From: Rhodococcus sp. OK302
Lineage (GTDB): Bacteria > Actinomycetota > Actinomycetes > Mycobacteriales > Mycobacteriaceae
Length of the DNA stretch: 64,000 nt
Reading direction: 5' to 3'
NCBI RefSeq assembly: GCF_002245895.1
Contig: NZ_NPJZ01000001.1
Span: 5,616,501-5,680,500 of the forward strand
How positions within the stretch are numbered: the stretch's first letter is position 1; each line of letters opens with the position of its first letter. Position numbers and translations under genes: made by a program. The notes below the pieces were generated by a model. It searched no databases, was not told the DNA's origin, and saw only the letters and a list, made by a program, of their open reading frames with translations. This document shows, piece after piece, positions 26,873 to 34,697 of this stretch.

Positions 26873-26953
26873 CTAGCTCGACGAGGAACCTTCGATGCTG
26901 CCGGTCTGCATCGCGGACAGCATGGTGTAAATGAAGTTGATGACCAGATCCAT
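26873..26953 (-). CDS. 26-residue hydrophobic peptide gene
   Basis: A short gene with a good ribosome site (AGAAGGAATC, about 8 bases before the ATG). The product begins MDLVINFIYTMLSAMQTG and ends in a Ser-rich tail (IEGSSSS). The first 15 residues could form one membrane-associated helix and there is no signal peptide. I know of no family. It lies between the convergent MFS gene and the divergent NTF2-like gene. It is one of five such short genes in the window and is weaker evidence than the others because of its size. Confidence 0.5.
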   Translation of the reverse strand: MDLVINFIYTMLSAMQTGSIEGSSSS

Positions 26954-27042
26954 GAATAGATTCCTTCTGTGTAAGGGGTTCCCGACCCGGCAACGACGGT
27001 ACCGCACAGTCGGAGTCGGGCGAATCGCCGACGCAAACCAAT

Positions 27043-27056
27043 AAGAACATGTTCTA
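27043..27056. promoter_or_regulatory. KstR-like palindrome upstream of the NTF2-like gene
   Basis: The sequence AAGAACATGTTCTA contains the perfect palindrome AGAACATGTTCT. It fits the KstR motif TnnAACnnGTTnnA (cholesterol-catabolism repressor) at every fixed position except the first T. It lies 48 bp upstream of the NTF2-like gene and 90 bp upstream of the divergent peptide gene. Confidence 0.4.
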
Positions 27057-27104
27057 ATTTGATTCGATCGCCTGCCCCTTGAACGACCCACCAAGGAGTC
27101 ACAC

Positions 27105-27596
27105 ATGGCTTGGACACGCTCAGAACTTGATCGCGCATTCGCGGGGTTCCAGAACACCGTCGTCGAATGCACCCGCAGTGGTGATTGGAATGCGTTTGCC
27201 GACATGTTCACCGAAGACGTCGTCTACGTCGAACATGCCTACGGAACCCTCAACGGCCGTGAAGCCGTACGCAAGTGGGTCACGCGCACGATGACCGAGT
27301 TTCCGGGAAAGCGCATGACCGAGTTTCCCGCCAACTGGCACGTGATCGACGAAGAGCGCGGATGGATCATCGCCGAAATCGATAATCCGATGGAAGATCC
27401 GGGCGACGGTTCAACGCACGGCGCTGCAAACATCACGATCCTGCACTACGCGGGCGACGGCTTGTGGTCCCGTGAAGAAGACGCTTACAACCCGATGAAC
27501 TTTCTTTCGATGACCAAAGCCTGGTGCCTGGCCGCCGAAGCCGCGGGCAACCTCCCGAGGATGCCCGCGTCTGGTTGGCGAAATTCGGCGCTATAG
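27105..27596 (+). CDS. NTF2/SnoaL-like fold protein
   Basis: A 163-residue protein with the NTF2-like/ketosteroid-isomerase fold: ECTRSGDWNAFADMFTEDVVYVEHAYG at the start of the cone (shown in part: SGDWNAFADMFTEDVVY), NGREAVRKWV, and a strand pattern ending in YAGDGLWSREEDAYNPMNF. Family members are small dehydratases, isomerases or hydrolases of steroids and polyketides, or binding proteins; which applies here is unknown. An in-frame 14-bp direct repeat (27291 and 27315) has duplicated the residues MTEFP. The KstR-like palindrome upstream hints at a steroid role. Its end overlaps the convergent DUF1906 gene by 6 bp. Confidence 0.85.
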   Translation: MAWTRSELDRAFAGFQNTVVECTRSGDWNAFADMFTEDVVYVEHAYGTLNGREAVRKWVTRTMTEFPGKRMTEFPANWHVIDEERGWIIAEIDNPMEDPGDGSTHGAANITILHYAGDGLWSREEDAYNPMNFLSMTKAWCLAAEAAGNLPRMPASGWRNSAL

Positions 27597-28394
27597 CCCG
27601 ATAGAGCCGAGAGGCAGAGGAGGTAGCGGAGGTAGGGCGGGTAGGACGGATCCGAACGACACTCCGGGAATGGGCGACCCTGCCATCGACCACTGCCCGT
27701 AGTTGACGGCGAGGATCGCATTCAGATCAACGCCCACGCCGTCGACTTGCCGCTTGTCGATCTCGAACTGATGTAGATGCGCTCGGGGGTGCACCCCCGT
27801 CGATCCCCAATTGTGTTGCCAGAACCAGGTTCCGATGCCGGCGCCGATCATGGCGTCGATAACTTTTGTATTGCCGTAGATTCCGAGATTCTGATTGCCG
27901 ATGACCGACGCCCAGCCTTCGAGGTACGGCCGCACCAGGTTGGCCGTCTCCCACGGACTCGGATTGTCGTCGATGGACGCGTAGATCGGCACGCCCTCGG
28001 GCCCACCGGCTTCCCGATGCAGCTGGAGCCCACGCGCGGCATGGCGTCGGCCGCCGTCGTACTTCTCCCGCCAGTCCGCCGTAGCGCCCTTTCCTAACTG
28101 GTAGCAGGACACAACCTGCAGTCCCGCCGCAGTCAACGCATTGACTTCATCCGCTCGGACAGGCTTGCCGATCATCCAGTTCGCATCCGAACGACGGTCG
28201 GATACATAGCGGATCGCACCCGCATAGCCTCCCGCGCGGATCGCGTGAGCGGACGGGACTCCGGCCGAGTAGTCGAGAAGCGTGCCCAGCGAGCCGGCGT
28301 TTGCTACCGACGTGGTTCCACTCAGCGCGGCCAGGCCAACGGCAGCAGACCCCGCGGCCGCGTACTTGAACAGATTCCTTCGTGAAATGTGCAC
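27591..28394 (-). CDS. Tat-exported DUF1906 (glycoside-hydrolase-like) protein
   Basis: A 267-residue protein with a twin-arginine signal SRRNLFKYAAAGSAAVG and cleavage after about residue 33 (SVANA). The mature part is the DUF1906 TIM-barrel domain seen in Rv2525c: LLDYSAGVP, YVSDRR, VSCYQLGK, YASIDDNP, IYGN, and FWQHNWG. Rv2525c-like proteins are cell-wall-associated and thought to act on carbohydrate, with no proven reaction. The C-terminal tail is Pro/Leu-rich (PALPPLPPLPLGSIGL). Upstream on the same strand, beyond a terminator, is a 34-residue peptide gene. Confidence 0.9.
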   Translation of the reverse strand: MHISRRNLFKYAAAGSAAVGLAALSGTTSVANAGSLGTLLDYSAGVPSAHAIRAGGYAGAIRYVSDRRSDANWMIGKPVRADEVNALTAAGLQVVSCYQLGKGATADWREKYDGGRRHAARGLQLHREAGGPEGVPIYASIDDNPSPWETANLVRPYLEGWASVIGNQNLGIYGNTKVIDAMIGAGIGTWFWQHNWGSTGVHPRAHLHQFEIDKRQVDGVGVDLNAILAVNYGQWSMAGSPIPGVSFGSVLPALPPLPPLPLGSIGL

Positions 28395-28554
28395 AGTGCT
28401 CCGATCAGCGGCATGGCTCGCCCTATCTGGGCGAAATGTCGAAATAACCTTTTCGACTCGATTCCATCACAGTCCCACCGCCCCGTCTGACACTTGCTTA
28501 ACATCAGCCCCAAATTTCGCGGCACCGCTCGGCCCACCGCCTTGGCCGACACAA

Positions 28555-28590
28555 AGCAGTGCCCCGAGTCCGAGACTCGGGGGCACTGCT
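28555..28590 (-). terminator. Terminator of the 34-residue peptide gene
   Basis: A long GC-rich stem (AGCAGTGCCCC, one-base bulge, GAGTC) around a CGA loop. On the minus strand it is followed by TTTGTGTCGG. It lies between the short peptide gene and the DUF1906 gene. Confidence 0.8.
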
Positions 28591-28616
28591 TCGGATTTTC
28601 TGTAAGTCTTCTGGAC

Positions 28617-28721
28617 CTACTGGGGCATTACGCCTTCGACGCTTCCGCTGATGAAGTCGAGGAAGCTGAACAGAGCAGAGAAGGCACCGAGGAAGTCCGA
28701 GATATCCGAAGAACTAGGCAT
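28617..28721 (-). CDS. 34-residue Phe-rich amphipathic peptide gene
   Basis: AGGAG lies eight bases before the ATG and a strong terminator lies 27 bp after the stop, so this is a well-formed monocistronic gene despite its size. The peptide begins MPSSSDISDFLGAFSALF and ends in GSVEGVMPQ. It is Phe/Leu/Ser-rich with no basic residue and no signal peptide. Spacing of the hydrophobic residues fits an amphipathic helix. Size and character recall corynebacterial PorA/PorH-type mycomembrane channel peptides, but I see no direct sequence identity. An 11-bp element upstream (28782-28792) is shared with the peptide locus at 34.9 kb. Confidence 0.75.
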   Translation of the reverse strand: MPSSSDISDFLGAFSALFSFLDFISGSVEGVMPQ

Positions 28722-29259
28722 TGTTATTGCTCCTGTCAGTGATGAACTGTCCGTGATGGCGAGCCACTGTCTGGCTGCTGGGGATAACAGTAGAGCCCTT
28801 CCGTTACTTCTGCGACACCAAATGTGTCCGGTACGTTACATTTCCCTCTCGCCAGAACTACGTAATATGCACAGGTAGCAACCCGTCAATGTAACCAAAC
28901 TGCGACAATATGCCCATTTCTTTACGATACTCGAACACGGTTCCCAACAATGGCGAATTTCCAGCAATCAAATTAGGTGCATCGGAAGATTGGCAAGCCT
29001 TACTTAATTTACTTTCTGACCACGTAACTTGCCTGCCCGTGCGGGCCACCGATCACGGAAGGCGTCGACATCCGTGAATTGCGCGCAATCAGTCAGCCAC
29101 GACACGCATTCACGAGTTCTTTACGCTCCAGTCCAGGCCACAGAACCCCACTCGGAACCAACCAGACCGGTACGGCCGTGACGCTATTCACACTCATTTC
29201 ACATGGTTTCGATTCGCGTTACGACAACCACCGGCCAAGGTGAGCGGCAAAGTGAAGTC
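28722..29259. other. Long AT-richer intergenic region upstream of the 34-residue peptide gene
   Basis: A stretch of 538 bp without a convincing gene. A 63-codon frame at 28858-29049 on the minus strand lacks a ribosome site and coding-like third positions. The region from about 28895 to 29030 is clearly richer in A and T than its surroundings. It holds the shared element GGATAACAGTA (28782-28792) and a small inverted repeat AAATGT/ACATTT (28820-28843). Probably a regulated promoter for the peptide gene. Confidence 0.55.
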
Positions 29260-29487
29260 ATGAACCGTAAAAAGAAGTCCTGGAGTGAGCTTTCATCCCG
29301 CCAACGACGCGTCATCATCGCAATGTTCTCCGTCCAATCGATCCTCGCCGTCTCGGCCTGGGCGGATCTCGCTCGACGCGATCGAGCGTCGGTGAACGGC
29401 AGCAAAACCAAATGGGCTGCGATCATCGCCATCAACTTCGTCGGACCCATCGCCTACTTCCGGCGCGGACGCATTCAGTCGAAGTAA
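29260..29487 (+). CDS. Small membrane protein, PLDc_N-like
   Basis: A 75-residue protein with a basic, hydrophilic start (MNRKKKSWSELSSRQRR), a first helix (VIIAMFSVQSILAVSAWADL), a short polar loop and a second helix ending in INFVGPIAYFRRGR. The loop and the final N-x-x-G-P-x-x-Y-F pattern match the PLDc_N domain found at the N-terminus of cardiolipin synthases and as stand-alone small proteins, where its role is unclear. The end overlaps the convergent monooxygenase-domain gene by 13 bp. The ATG at 29260 is preferred over upstream in-frame starts for its charge pattern. Confidence 0.8.
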   Translation: MNRKKKSWSELSSRQRRVIIAMFSVQSILAVSAWADLARRDRASVNGSKTKWAAIIAINFVGPIAYFRRGRIQSK

Positions 29488-30434
29488 TCCCAGAACTGCA
29501 GCCATCGGACGGAAGCGAACAGCGCGAGCGTCGCCGCGTAGACACCCAGAACAACAACGGTGCCCCGGATGTTGGTGCGACGTTTCGCGCCGTCGATCGG
29601 GTCCAACCACCGACCGAACCATCGTGTGGCCGCCGGCATCAGGAACCACGTCATCGCACCGACGCTGACGATCTGACTCAACCACATCGACAACCAGGGT
29701 GGTGCGCCGAAGTCGTCAAGCACCGGGCCGAGAAACCGCGACAACGTCATGACGGTCGGGTAGAGAACCAGAAGAACGATCATCGCGGTCTTCCAGTTCG
29801 GTGTCACGCGAGTGTGCCCGTTCTCGGTACGGAAGATCGTGCCGAACGGTGTCGACCGCACAGTCTCGGTGAAATCCTCGGCCAACTCCGCCCGTAGTTC
29901 CGGCAACACCTCGGCCCGCTGCGGCGACCTCATCCACACGGCAAGTTGCTGTTCCGTTCGGAAACGCAGAACCGATTTCCACCGAGTCGCGTCCTGAATC
30001 GACCGCAGCAGCAACGCGCCCTCGTATCCGGAGAAGTGGGAACTCGCGTTGATCAAGAGGTGCTGAGTCCGAAGAAATTCGGTTTGCCTCCCGGCGACAA
30101 CCGTATGGTCATACACCCCAATGCCAGGCGGCGGCGGAATTCCTTCCACCAGAACAAGATCCGAACTCTTTGCCAGCACTCCGCGCGCCGCGCCGTCTTC
30201 CGCGACCTGTGCATACTCCGGTGAATCAAGCCACCGATGTAGATTCTCGATCCCGGTAAAGGTATGGGAGACTCCGCAATCCGCAGGTCCGGAACCGTCA
30301 CTGACCGAGCTGCCGACGTAGCCTTCCTCGACCTTGGCCGCGTCGACAGTGCGGGTAATCCACTCCTGGAACGTATCGCCGCTGCCGCTCGCGAGGCGGT
30401 GATACGCCGTGACGACAGTCGCGGAACCCGACAC
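29475..30434 (-). CDS. Antibiotic-biosynthesis-monooxygenase (ABM) domain fused to membrane helices
   Basis: A 319-residue protein. Residues 1-100 and 105-200 look like two ferredoxin-like ABM domains in tandem (VVTAYHRLASGSGDTFQEWI; ASSHFSGYEGALLLRSIQD). The C-terminal third has three transmembrane helices (about residues 217-237, 250-270 and 290-310). This combination occurs in actinobacterial proteins of unknown function. The GTG start lies one base after the guanine deaminase stop, so it is almost certainly in that operon. The enzyme activity is unproven, and catalytic residues of ABM enzymes vary too much to judge. Confidence 0.8.
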   Translation of the reverse strand: MSGSATVVTAYHRLASGSGDTFQEWITRTVDAAKVEEGYVGSSVSDGSGPADCGVSHTFTGIENLHRWLDSPEYAQVAEDGAARGVLAKSSDLVLVEGIPPPPGIGVYDHTVVAGRQTEFLRTQHLLINASSHFSGYEGALLLRSIQDATRWKSVLRFRTEQQLAVWMRSPQRAEVLPELRAELAEDFTETVRSTPFGTIFRTENGHTRVTPNWKTAMIVLLVLYPTVMTLSRFLGPVLDDFGAPPWLSMWLSQIVSVGAMTWFLMPAATRWFGRWLDPIDGAKRRTNIRGTVVVLGVYAATLALFASVRWLQFWDYFD

Positions 30435-30435
30435 G

Positions 30436-31836
30436 TCAGTCCGAGATCCTGCGACCCTGGACGTAGACCTGGGAGATCGCCGGCTCGCGCATCGCCATCA
30501 GCAGGCCGAACAAGGTCTGATCACGCGCCAGGACCGGATCCGGCGAGCGAGTTCCGTGGTTGATCAAGTCTTCGAGCGGTGCCCAGCGACTCGGATCGAC
30601 AACCAGAAAATCTGCTTCCTTACCGACGTCGAAATTGCCGAAACGGCTCTCCATGTCCAGCGCGCGAGCCCCGGCTAGCGTTCCGGTGAACAGCAACTCC
30701 GCCGGATGCATCGAGATTCCGGCGTCACCGACCTCGGAAATGTGCACTTTGAAGGCGTCGCCGAGAACCTGCGAGATCAGGCACTCGTCACCGCCGCCGA
30801 AGTCAGAACCTATCGCGATATTGACGCCGGCTTCGACGGTTCGCTTCCACGGCATCGTGCCCGAGCCGAGAAACTGCTGCGACGTCGGGCAATGCGCGAT
30901 CGACGTCCCGGTCTCCGCCATTCGGGCCAGCTCGGCGTCCTGGCAGTGAACAGAATGCGCCAGAATTGCGCGCGGTCCGAGGAACGACTTTCCGCCGCGC
31001 TGTGAGCCCGGCAGGAACTTGCCGTCGTACGTGTCGAGGTAGGTGTTCACCCGGTACTGCGCGAGGGTGGTCGCTACCTCACCGGTTCCCGGCCTGTTGT
31101 TCTCGTTGAGATGACTGTGGAAATAGACGCCACGTTCCCGAACCTCGTCGTACAACTCCCCCAGGTTCTTCAGGGTCTCCGTCGTGACCGCCAAGGAAAA
31201 TCGCGGTACGACGGCCACGTGCAGGAGTGCAGTGTCGATGTCACCCGTGTCTGCGCCGTGCCAACGTTCGATCTCGGTGCGGGTCAGGCTGATCGCGTCT
31301 TCCTCCGACGTGATGAGTGCTGCGGCCGAATCCGGCCCCACCGTCTGGATACCGCGGCCACTGACTACGCGAAGGCCGCGTCGCAAAGTTTCTGCGAACA
31401 AGGAGTCCTGCGCGTGAGGAAATGCCGAGCCGAAAACCATCGCCGCGGTGGTACCGGTGGCTATCCGTCGCTCACAAAAGGATGCGGCCGCATGAGCGGC
31501 AAATTCCGGATCGGCAAAACGCGATTCGGACGGGAAAACACAGAGGTCGAGCCACTCGAGTAACTGCCCGCCGCCGTACGCGTCTCCGGCGTATACCTGC
31601 GGAAAATGAATGTGAGTGTCGACGAATCCGGGGAGCAGGAACCCCGGCCGGTGATCGTGCATTTCACCGTGCCGGAACTGCGCGGGCAAATTCTCGTAAT
31701 CACCACAGAAGACAACGACGCCATTGTTGTCGAACGCCAGTACCCCGTCCGGAACGGAGACGAGTGCGTCGGCCGCCTTGTCGACGGTCGGGCTACCGGA
31801 AATATGAAAGACATGGCCCCGATGCAACTGTGTCAC
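30436..31836 (-). CDS. guaD: Guanine deaminase
   Basis: A 466-residue amidohydrolase converting guanine to xanthine and ammonia in purine salvage/catabolism. Metal and active-site motifs: PGFVDTHIHFPQ (first two His), LLEWLDLCVFPSE, HSHLNEN (third His and neighbouring Glu), LAHSVHC, and IGSDFGGGDEC carrying the metal-binding Asp. The overall pattern fits guanine deaminase rather than chlorohydrolases. It is followed after one base by the ABM/membrane protein. No other purine catabolic gene is in the window. Confidence 0.93.
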   Translation of the reverse strand: MTQLHRGHVFHISGSPTVDKAADALVSVPDGVLAFDNNGVVVFCGDYENLPAQFRHGEMHDHRPGFLLPGFVDTHIHFPQVYAGDAYGGGQLLEWLDLCVFPSESRFADPEFAAHAAASFCERRIATGTTAAMVFGSAFPHAQDSLFAETLRRGLRVVSGRGIQTVGPDSAAALITSEEDAISLTRTEIERWHGADTGDIDTALLHVAVVPRFSLAVTTETLKNLGELYDEVRERGVYFHSHLNENNRPGTGEVATTLAQYRVNTYLDTYDGKFLPGSQRGGKSFLGPRAILAHSVHCQDAELARMAETGTSIAHCPTSQQFLGSGTMPWKRTVEAGVNIAIGSDFGGGDECLISQVLGDAFKVHISEVGDAGISMHPAELLFTGTLAGARALDMESRFGNFDVGKEADFLVVDPSRWAPLEDLINHGTRSPDPVLARDQTLFGLLMAMREPAISQVYVQGRRISD

Positions 31837-31887
31837 TCATTCAGCAAATCACAGTCGCACCGCGAGCGCTTGGTGGATTTGTCTCGA

Positions 31888-32655
31888 TCAGTTCATGGTT
31901 GCGTGCCACACAAAAGCTGCGGCCAGAGCGCCCGCACCATTCAGTGCCCAGTGCAACGCGATCGGTGCAATCAAACTGCCGCTGCGATGACGCAACCAGG
32001 TGAATACCAGTCCCGCTGCCGCGGTCGCCAGAACGGCGCCCAGAATGCCGGCAATCTGACCCGCCACACCATTCCCCAGAAAGCCCGACAATCCGGCGTT
32101 ACCACTGGTCAACCCCATCGACGACGCGATATGCCACAGACCGAACGTCAAGGAGCCTGCCGCCGCGACACCGCGGAATCCACTCACTCGATTCAATGTC
32201 CCGTGGAGAACGCCACGGAAAGCGAGTTCTTCGGGGATCACAGTCTGGAGCGGAATCACGATCATCGACGCGATGATGGCACCGGAGACTGTCGCATACC
32301 GATCTGCCATAAAGAAAGGCCTGGTCAACGGAAGCAAAGCACCCACTGCAACTACGGTCAGCACCAAGCCGACTGCAATGAGCGCGTACTTCGACCCGCT
32401 TCTGAGGTGCTTGCGCGAGAGCCCCAACTCGGCCCAGCCCAACCCTCGACGCTTGCTCATCGCCAGGAGCACAAGAGCCGAGATCGGCACCGTCGCGATA
32501 CTCGCCCACACCGTCGTGAAGTGCGCGATCAGGTTGGTTCCCACCAGCACAGCAATGACCACGGCAATGTCGATATACGCATGCAGACGCGGAAAGCGCG
32601 GAGAAGGAAGATCGAGACCTACAGCAGCAACATTCGGCACGGTTGAAACACTCAT
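31888..32655 (-). CDS. CPBP-family intramembrane glutamic protease
   Basis: A 255-residue integral membrane protein of about eight helices. The CPBP/Abi signature is complete: PEELAFRGVLHG (motif 1, paired Glu and Arg), GLWHIASS (motif 2, His) and a later motif with FTWLRHRSGSLIAPIALHWALN (shown in part: GSLIAPIALHWALN). Family members are Rce1-like intramembrane proteases, often linked to bacteriocin self-immunity or protein maturation. The substrate here is unknown; its closeness to several short peptide genes is noted but not evidence. I chose the ATG at 32655 (MSVSTVPN); the frame is open further upstream, but that part is Cys/Arg-rich and not coding-like. Confidence 0.9.
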   Translation of the reverse strand: MSVSTVPNVAAVGLDLPSPRFPRLHAYIDIAVVIAVLVGTNLIAHFTTVWASIATVPISALVLLAMSKRRGLGWAELGLSRKHLRSGSKYALIAVGLVLTVVAVGALLPLTRPFFMADRYATVSGAIIASMIVIPLQTVIPEELAFRGVLHGTLNRVSGFRGVAAAGSLTFGLWHIASSMGLTSGNAGLSGFLGNGVAGQIAGILGAVLATAAAGLVFTWLRHRSGSLIAPIALHWALNGAGALAAAFVWHATMN

Positions 32656-32841
32656 ACGCGGACGACACCTGTTTCCGCAGCCCACTCGTAAGTAGCCACT
32701 GCTGATCCGGCAGCCCGGGCAAACACCGACTGTGCGCCCGTTAGCTGAAAGTTCACTCAGCCCAGTGTACCGACGCTGCAGTGGTGCCCGCCACCCTTTG
32801 CGTCGACACTCACAGCGGCGGGACCACGACATCCGAGAAGA

Positions 32842-33327
32842 TCAGGGGGCGCCGGCAGCGGCCGCTCGCTCGAGTTCAGCAACATCTATCTTCTTCATTT
32901 TCATCATCGCGTCGACCGCTCGTTGAGCTTTTTCGCGGTCGGGATCGTGCATCAGTTCCAACAGCCGGTTCGGAACAACTTGCCACGACAAACCGAATTT
33001 GTCCTTGAGCCAACCGCACGGGCCTTCCTCACCGCCCTCGCTCAGAGCGAACCAGTAGTGGTCGACTTCCGCCTGGTCAACACACGGAATCTCGAACGAG
33101 ACGGCCTCCGAGAAGGTGAACATCGGTCCACCGTTCAATCCGGTGAACCGCTGCCCGTCCAGCTCGAAACTCACCGTCATCACGGATCCTGCCGGGAGAC
33201 CGGACGGCGAGCCCTCCCCGTATCTCTCGATTCCGAGGATCTTTCCCTTCCCGAAAACGGAGATGTAGAACTCTGCCGCCTCTTCCGCCTGGGTGTCGAA
33301 CCACAGGCACGGCGTAATTGTGGGCAT
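32842..33327 (-). CDS. VOC-family protein (PhnB/3-dmu-9_3-mt type)
   Basis: A 161-residue protein with the paired beta-alpha-beta-beta-beta modules of the glyoxalase/VOC superfamily: PCLWFDTQAEEAAEFYISVF at the start, then FTGLNGGPMFTF and a second module with CGWLKDKFGLSWQVVP. This subgroup is annotated as 3-demethylubiquinone methyltransferase-like, but it is not a methyltransferase and its activity is unknown. It ends with a Lys/Met-rich helix. It is a single gene on the minus strand, next to the mycolyltransferase-like gene. Confidence 0.9.
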   Translation of the reverse strand: MPTITPCLWFDTQAEEAAEFYISVFGKGKILGIERYGEGSPSGLPAGSVMTVSFELDGQRFTGLNGGPMFTFSEAVSFEIPCVDQAEVDHYWFALSEGGEEGPCGWLKDKFGLSWQVVPNRLLELMHDPDREKAQRAVDAMMKMKKIDVAELERAAAAGAP

Positions 33328-33403
33328 GGCTACTCCTTACGTTTGTGTTCGTAGGGATAGACCGCCCGGGCGGCCGAAAATCATCGGACGATCCGCCGGG
33401 GTC

Positions 33404-34411
33404 TCAGCCTGCCAAAGCCGACTCGAGCAGTGGCCATGAACGGACCAGCTCGTCACGCCAGTACGGCCATCCATGTATGCCGACCGGTTGCGCGCTTCGG
33501 GTGACGTCGACGCCGTTGTCACGCAGTACCTGCGAAATTTGGTCGGTGCACAGTGTCGAACCGAATTCCATGGCACCGCCGACGACGACTACTCGAGCGA
33601 GCGCAGGGGTCTCGAGCGTCTCGTGCGGCCCGGGAAGACCGGTACCGGAAGACAAATACACCTTCGTCCCACGCAACTTGTCGGCGTTGGCGAAGATGTC
33701 GTGTTCACGCCACGCCGGGCTGTCGACCGGTCCCCACATCTGCTCCGACGTGGCCATCCCATTGATCACCACGAGGTCGGTCAAAGCCTTGCCGAAACCG
33801 CCGACCGTCGTATAGCACCCGCTGTAACCGGCCACGGCGCTATAGAGACCGGGAGCGCGCTGAGCAAGCATGAGAGCTGCCTCGGCACCCATCGAGATAC
33901 CGCCGATTGCGTTGCGTCCATTGGTATTGAACTTCGCGTCGATCAACGGCGGCAATTCCTTGGTCAAGAAGGTTTCCCACTTGAGCCGGCCGAACTTCGG
34001 GTGATCTTCCTGCCAGTCCGTGTACATGGTTCCGGTTCCACCGATCGGAAGAACCACAAAGACGTTCTTGTCCGCGAAAAACTCCCGAGCATTTCCGTTA
34101 TTCGGATCAAGCCAGTTGCTGTCCTCGATCTGACCGGAGTTTCCGTCGAGCAGATACAACGTGCCGCGGGGTTCCGAGGGGTCCGCCGGCAAAAGCACCT
34201 TCACCTGCATCGTTCGCTGCATCGCCGGGCTGTCGACGTCGAGAAGAACCTCACGATCCGAAATCCGGGTGACCTCAGCGATTCGAGGAGATGCATCGGC
34301 GGACACCGTTTTTGCCGGCGGTTCCACCACGTCGGCTGTTGCCATCACCGGCAGAGATAACGCCGACGCCAGCGAAACGGCGCAGGCTAGGGCAATTCGG
34401 GTTACACGCAT
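33404..34411 (-). CDS. Secreted mycolyltransferase-like (Ag85/esterase D family) protein
   Basis: A 335-residue secreted alpha/beta-hydrolase. The Sec signal peptide is MRVTRIALACAVSLASALSL with likely cleavage near MATADV. The mature part has the Ag85-type features: LLPADPSEPRGTLYLLDG, a Trp/Asn-rich region, the nucleophile elbow GGISMGAEAA, an acidic residue in the late strand region and a terminal HGWPYW providing the catalytic His. Such enzymes move mycolic acids to trehalose or arabinogalactan, and MytC of Corynebacterium O-mycoloylates small porin peptides. Two short peptide genes lie directly upstream on the same strand, separated by a terminator. Confidence 0.88.
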   Translation of the reverse strand: MRVTRIALACAVSLASALSLPVMATADVVEPPAKTVSADASPRIAEVTRISDREVLLDVDSPAMQRTMQVKVLLPADPSEPRGTLYLLDGNSGQIEDSNWLDPNNGNAREFFADKNVFVVLPIGGTGTMYTDWQEDHPKFGRLKWETFLTKELPPLIDAKFNTNGRNAIGGISMGAEAALMLAQRAPGLYSAVAGYSGCYTTVGGFGKALTDLVVINGMATSEQMWGPVDSPAWREHDIFANADKLRGTKVYLSSGTGLPGPHETLETPALARVVVVGGAMEFGSTLCTDQISQVLRDNGVDVTRSAQPVGIHGWPYWRDELVRSWPLLESALAG

Positions 34412-34522
34412 AAGGGATTCCTTATAGAGCAGACGATGTGGACCCGCCGGACCGGCGACCGAGGGACGTGGCGATCATAAGACACAGAATGTGGACATAG
34501 GCCCGAAACGTGGACATCACAA

Positions 34523-34553
34523 AGGGCCCACGCACAGATAGTGCGTGGGCCCT
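34523..34553 (-). terminator. Terminator after the peptide gene pair
   Basis: A perfect 13-bp stem AGGGCCCACGCAC with a 5-nt loop. On the minus strand it is followed by TTTGTGATG. It lies 16 bp past the stop of the 36-residue peptide gene and before the mycolyltransferase gene. Confidence 0.88.
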
Positions 34554-34568
34554 CTGTTTCTCTGAGGC

Positions 34569-34679
34569 TTACTTGGCGTCGGGGGTTCCACCGCTGAGCT
34601 TGGTCAGCATGTCGAACATTGCGGTACCGGCCTTGTTGACGCCTTCGATGACTGTCCCGAGGATATCGACGGATCCCAT
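34569..34679 (-). CDS. 36-residue amphipathic peptide gene (second of a pair)
   Basis: TAGGAG is located five bases before the ATG. The peptide begins MGSVDILGTVIEGVNKAG and ends KLSGGTPDAK. Hydrophobic residues recur every three to four positions (V4, I6, L7, V10, I11, V14, then M21, F22, L25, L28), which is the pattern of an amphipathic helix, and there is no signal peptide. It follows the 42-residue gene by 77 bp on the same strand and is ended by a terminator, so the two are probably one transcript. Similarity in size and layout to porH-porA of Corynebacterium is the basis for suspecting a mycomembrane channel; sequence homology is not shown. Confidence 0.78.
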   Translation of the reverse strand: MGSVDILGTVIEGVNKAGTAMFDMLTKLSGGTPDAK

Positions 34680-34697
34680 ATGTACTCCTAGTTTGTG

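Noticed and set aside
27291..27328. 14-bp direct repeat inside the NTF2-like gene
   Set aside because: It keeps the frame and duplicates only a few residues; probably a small local duplication without further meaning.
28858..29049. 63-codon minus-strand frame in the AT-rich intergenic region
   Set aside because: No ribosome site, third positions not GC-rich, no recognisable features.
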